Assembly: GCA_964415245.1 (NCBI GenBank)
Contig: CAYQAJ010000110.1
Span: 1 to 15,194 of the forward strand
Direction of reading: 5' to 3'
From: CAYQAJ01 sp964415245
GTDB taxonomy: Bacteria; Planctomycetota; Planctomycetia; Pirellulales; Pirellulaceae
Length of the DNA: 15,194 bases
In this document: piece after piece, positions 13,687 to 15,194 of the stretch
How positions within the stretch are numbered: position 1 is the first letter of the stretch
How the letters are laid out: the number at the start of each line of letters is the position of its first letter
Made by a program: the position numbers and the translations under genes
Notes under the pieces: generated by a model
Databases searched by the model: none
Seen by the model: only the letters and a program-made list of their open reading frames with translations
What the model was told of the DNA's origin: nothing

Positions 13687-15093
13687 TTAGAACTGGAAGT
13701 AGATGAACGCCTCGTTACGCGAACTCGGAATTGTGAACAAGTAGAGAATGATCAACACCGCCAGCACGACGCGGACGACGGACGTATCCAACAGCCGCGC
13801 GAAACGCGATTCGTAAACGAACTGGTAAGCCCACACGGCGCCGACCATCCCCAATAGCAGCAGTGGAAACGCAGGATCGCTCCAGCCAATGAAACGGCCC
13901 TTCTCAAATCCAAAGGGAGCCATGCAGATCCGGGTCAGGATTAGCCACGCATCGCCGAGACTGGCGGCGCGAAAGAAAATCCAGGCGAAGCAGACGACCA
14001 CGAACACCAAAAGTCGCTTGACGAATACGGGCACGCGATGGTGGTACCAGTGCGAGCGCTCCGCCTTGCGAGTCGCCATCGTCGCGACCGCGTGCAACGC
14101 GCCCCAGATGACGAACGTCCAGTTGGCGCCGTGCCACAGCCCGGAGATGACCATCGTCAAAAACAGGTTCAGATAGGTCCGCCAGGGTCCGCGCCGGTTT
14201 CCGCCCAGCGGAATGTAGACGTAGTCGCGAAACCAGCTCGACAAGCTGATGTGCCAGCGGGCCCAGAAATTGCCCAGGCTCGTGGCCAGGTAGGGGTTGT
14301 TGAAATTCACCATCAGTTTGAAGCCCATCGCCCGCGCCACGCCGCGGGCCATGTCGGTGTAGCCGCTGAAATCGAAATAGATTTGCCAGGCGAAGGCGAA
14401 CGTGGCCAAGAGCAGCGCGCTGGCGCCATAGCGGTCGGGCGTGGCGTAGATCGGGTCGACGTACGACGCCAGGTAATCGGCCAGCGCCACCTTCTTGAAC
14501 AGGCCGACCAAGAACAGCGAAGCGCCGTCCGTCGTGTCGCGAAGCGTGATTTTCGGGAAACGGTGGAGTTGCGGCAGCAGCTCTTTGGCTCGTTCGATCG
14601 GTCCGGCCACAAGCTGCGGAAACAGCGACACGAACGTGGCGAAACGAACGAAGCTGCGTTCGCGGGGGATTTGGCCGCGGTAGAAATCGATGGTGTAGCT
14701 CATCGACTGAAACGTGTAGAACGAAATCCCCACGGGCAACAGCACGTCGGGGGCGGGAAGGCGCCACGCCACGCCCGCCATTGCCAGCAGCGCGTCGACG
14801 TTCTCCGTCACGAAGCCGGCGTACTTGAAAAACCCCAACAACAGCAGGTTGTTGACGACGCTCACCAACAGCCACAGCAGCTTGCGCCGGCTGCGGTCCA
14901 TCGCCGCGACGACCAGGTAGTCCAACAGCGTGGAATAAAGAATCAGCCCCAGATACAGTGGGTTCCACCACCCGTAAAAGAAATACGACGCCACCAGCAG
15001 CCAGTGCAGCCAGAATCGCGTCCGACGCAGCGCCAGGTGGCCGGCCATCACGACGACGAAAAAGATCAGGAACGGCCACGTGTGAAACAACAT
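13687..15093 (-). CDS. AlgI-like MBOAT O-acyltransferase
   Basis: A 468-residue polytopic membrane protein with the full set of MBOAT/AlgI landmarks: LPVGISFYTFQSMSYTIDFY (120-138), LFPQLVAGPIERA (157-169), DFSGYTDMARG (241-251), NFNNPY (263-268), FWARWHISLS (276-285) and GLWHGANWTF (318-327), in which His321 corresponds to the catalytic histidine of the family. Length and layout are typical for the family. It transfers acyl (usually acetyl) groups across the inner membrane to a periplasmic partner that modifies an exported polysaccharide. The SGNH gene 18 nt downstream is that probable partner. The ATG at 15093 has only a weak ribosome binding site (GGGA about 10 nt upstream). No polysaccharide synthase genes are visible in the window, so the substrate is unknown. 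Confidence 0.94.
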   Translation of the reverse strand: MLFHTWPFLIFFVVVMAGHLALRRTRFWLHWLLVASYFFYGWWNPLYLGLILYSTLLDYLVVAAMDRSRRKLLWLLVSVVNNLLLLGFFKYAGFVTENVDALLAMAGVAWRLPAPDVLLPVGISFYTFQSMSYTIDFYRGQIPRERSFVRFATFVSLFPQLVAGPIERAKELLPQLHRFPKITLRDTTDGASLFLVGLFKKVALADYLASYVDPIYATPDRYGASALLLATFAFAWQIYFDFSGYTDMARGVARAMGFKLMVNFNNPYLATSLGNFWARWHISLSSWFRDYVYIPLGGNRRGPWRTYLNLFLTMVISGLWHGANWTFVIWGALHAVATMATRKAERSHWYHHRVPVFVKRLLVFVVVCFAWIFFRAASLGDAWLILTRICMAPFGFEKGRFIGWSDPAFPLLLLGMVGAVWAYQFVYESRFARLLDTSVVRVVLAVLIILYLFTIPSSRNEAFIYFQF

Positions 15094-15164
15094 CGCTTGC
15101 CGTTCCCGTTCTCGTCGATCGCGCCCCGAATCGTGTGATTTAGAGCCTATCCAAAAACCGTCCC

Positions 15165-15188
15165 GGACAAGGGGACAGGCACCTTTTG
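15165..15188 (+). repeat. REP/IS200-like transposase-associated repeat fragment
   Basis: The string GGACAAGGGGACAGGCACC followed by TTTT is a short intergenic motif that I recall around REP-associated tyrosine (Y1, IS200-like) transposases in several phyla, including Planctomycetota. It is cut by the window edge, so no transposase or full palindrome can be seen. The assignment is from recall. Confidence 0.4.
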
Positions 15189-15194
15189 CTCCGC

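Noticed and set aside
14038..15138. 366-codon plus-strand frame opposite the MBOAT gene
   Set aside because: Shadow of the MBOAT gene; Gln/Arg/Val-rich with no ribosome binding site or domain.

Overview
The window looks like a chromosomal segment of a Planctomycetota bacterium, probably of the Pirellulales. This rests on the high-GC sequence, the mix of predicted secreted and membrane proteins, an EboB-type TatD hydrolase with a small companion gene, an NHL-propeller exported protein, a coiled-coil porin beside znuABC, and an MBOAT/SGNH pair. The phylum is an inference from gene style, because no rRNA or marker gene is present.

Layout from left to right. (1) Positions 1-579, minus strand: the N-terminal part of a TatD-like metal hydrolase and a small helical protein just upstream of it. 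(2) 580-1099: a divergent intergenic region with an unusual run of perfect hairpins. (3) 1100-3309, plus strand: a HEAT-repeat protein overlapping (ATGA) a small single-pass membrane protein. (4) 3511-4011, minus strand: a DUF420 membrane protein. (5) 4206-4431: a decayed copy of the 5' half of a tRNA-Leu, then an intact tRNA-Leu(UAA) and a terminator. (6) 4432-5411: about 1 kb without a convincing gene, containing a long inverted repeat. (7) 5412-6416, minus strand: an exported NHL-repeat beta-propeller. (8) 6417-7210: a mostly non-coding stretch that holds a 92-bp fragment of the SGNH gene found further right. (9) 7211-12322, plus strand: a five-gene zinc-uptake operon consisting of a His/Cys-rich DUF2946-like small protein, an outer-membrane porin, and the ZnuA binding protein, ZnuC ATPase and ZnuB permease, the last three joined by ATGA overlaps. 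(10) 12445-15093, minus strand: an AlgI-like MBOAT O-acyltransferase and an SGNH-type periplasmic partner, a typical exopolysaccharide O-acetylation pair. (11) The right edge: a short repeat of the kind associated with REP/IS200-like transposases.

The zinc operon is the most interesting part. The porin would admit metal through the outer membrane, ZnuA would capture it in the periplasm, and ZnuBC would move it to the cytoplasm. Two features are unusual. ZnuB has a signal-peptide-like segment and a proline-rich, probably periplasmic arm of about 60 residues before its membrane domain. That arm carries a ten-residue motif (SPLDxA[LI]xxL) that occurs twice more in the periplasmic linker of the otherwise unrelated porin. 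This suggests a physical link between outer-membrane and inner-membrane zinc components. The operon also lies between two 92-bp direct repeats (91/92 identical), one inside the SGNH gene and one an orphan fragment, as if a 5.9-kb segment had been inserted into, or duplicated at, the 3' end of the SGNH gene.
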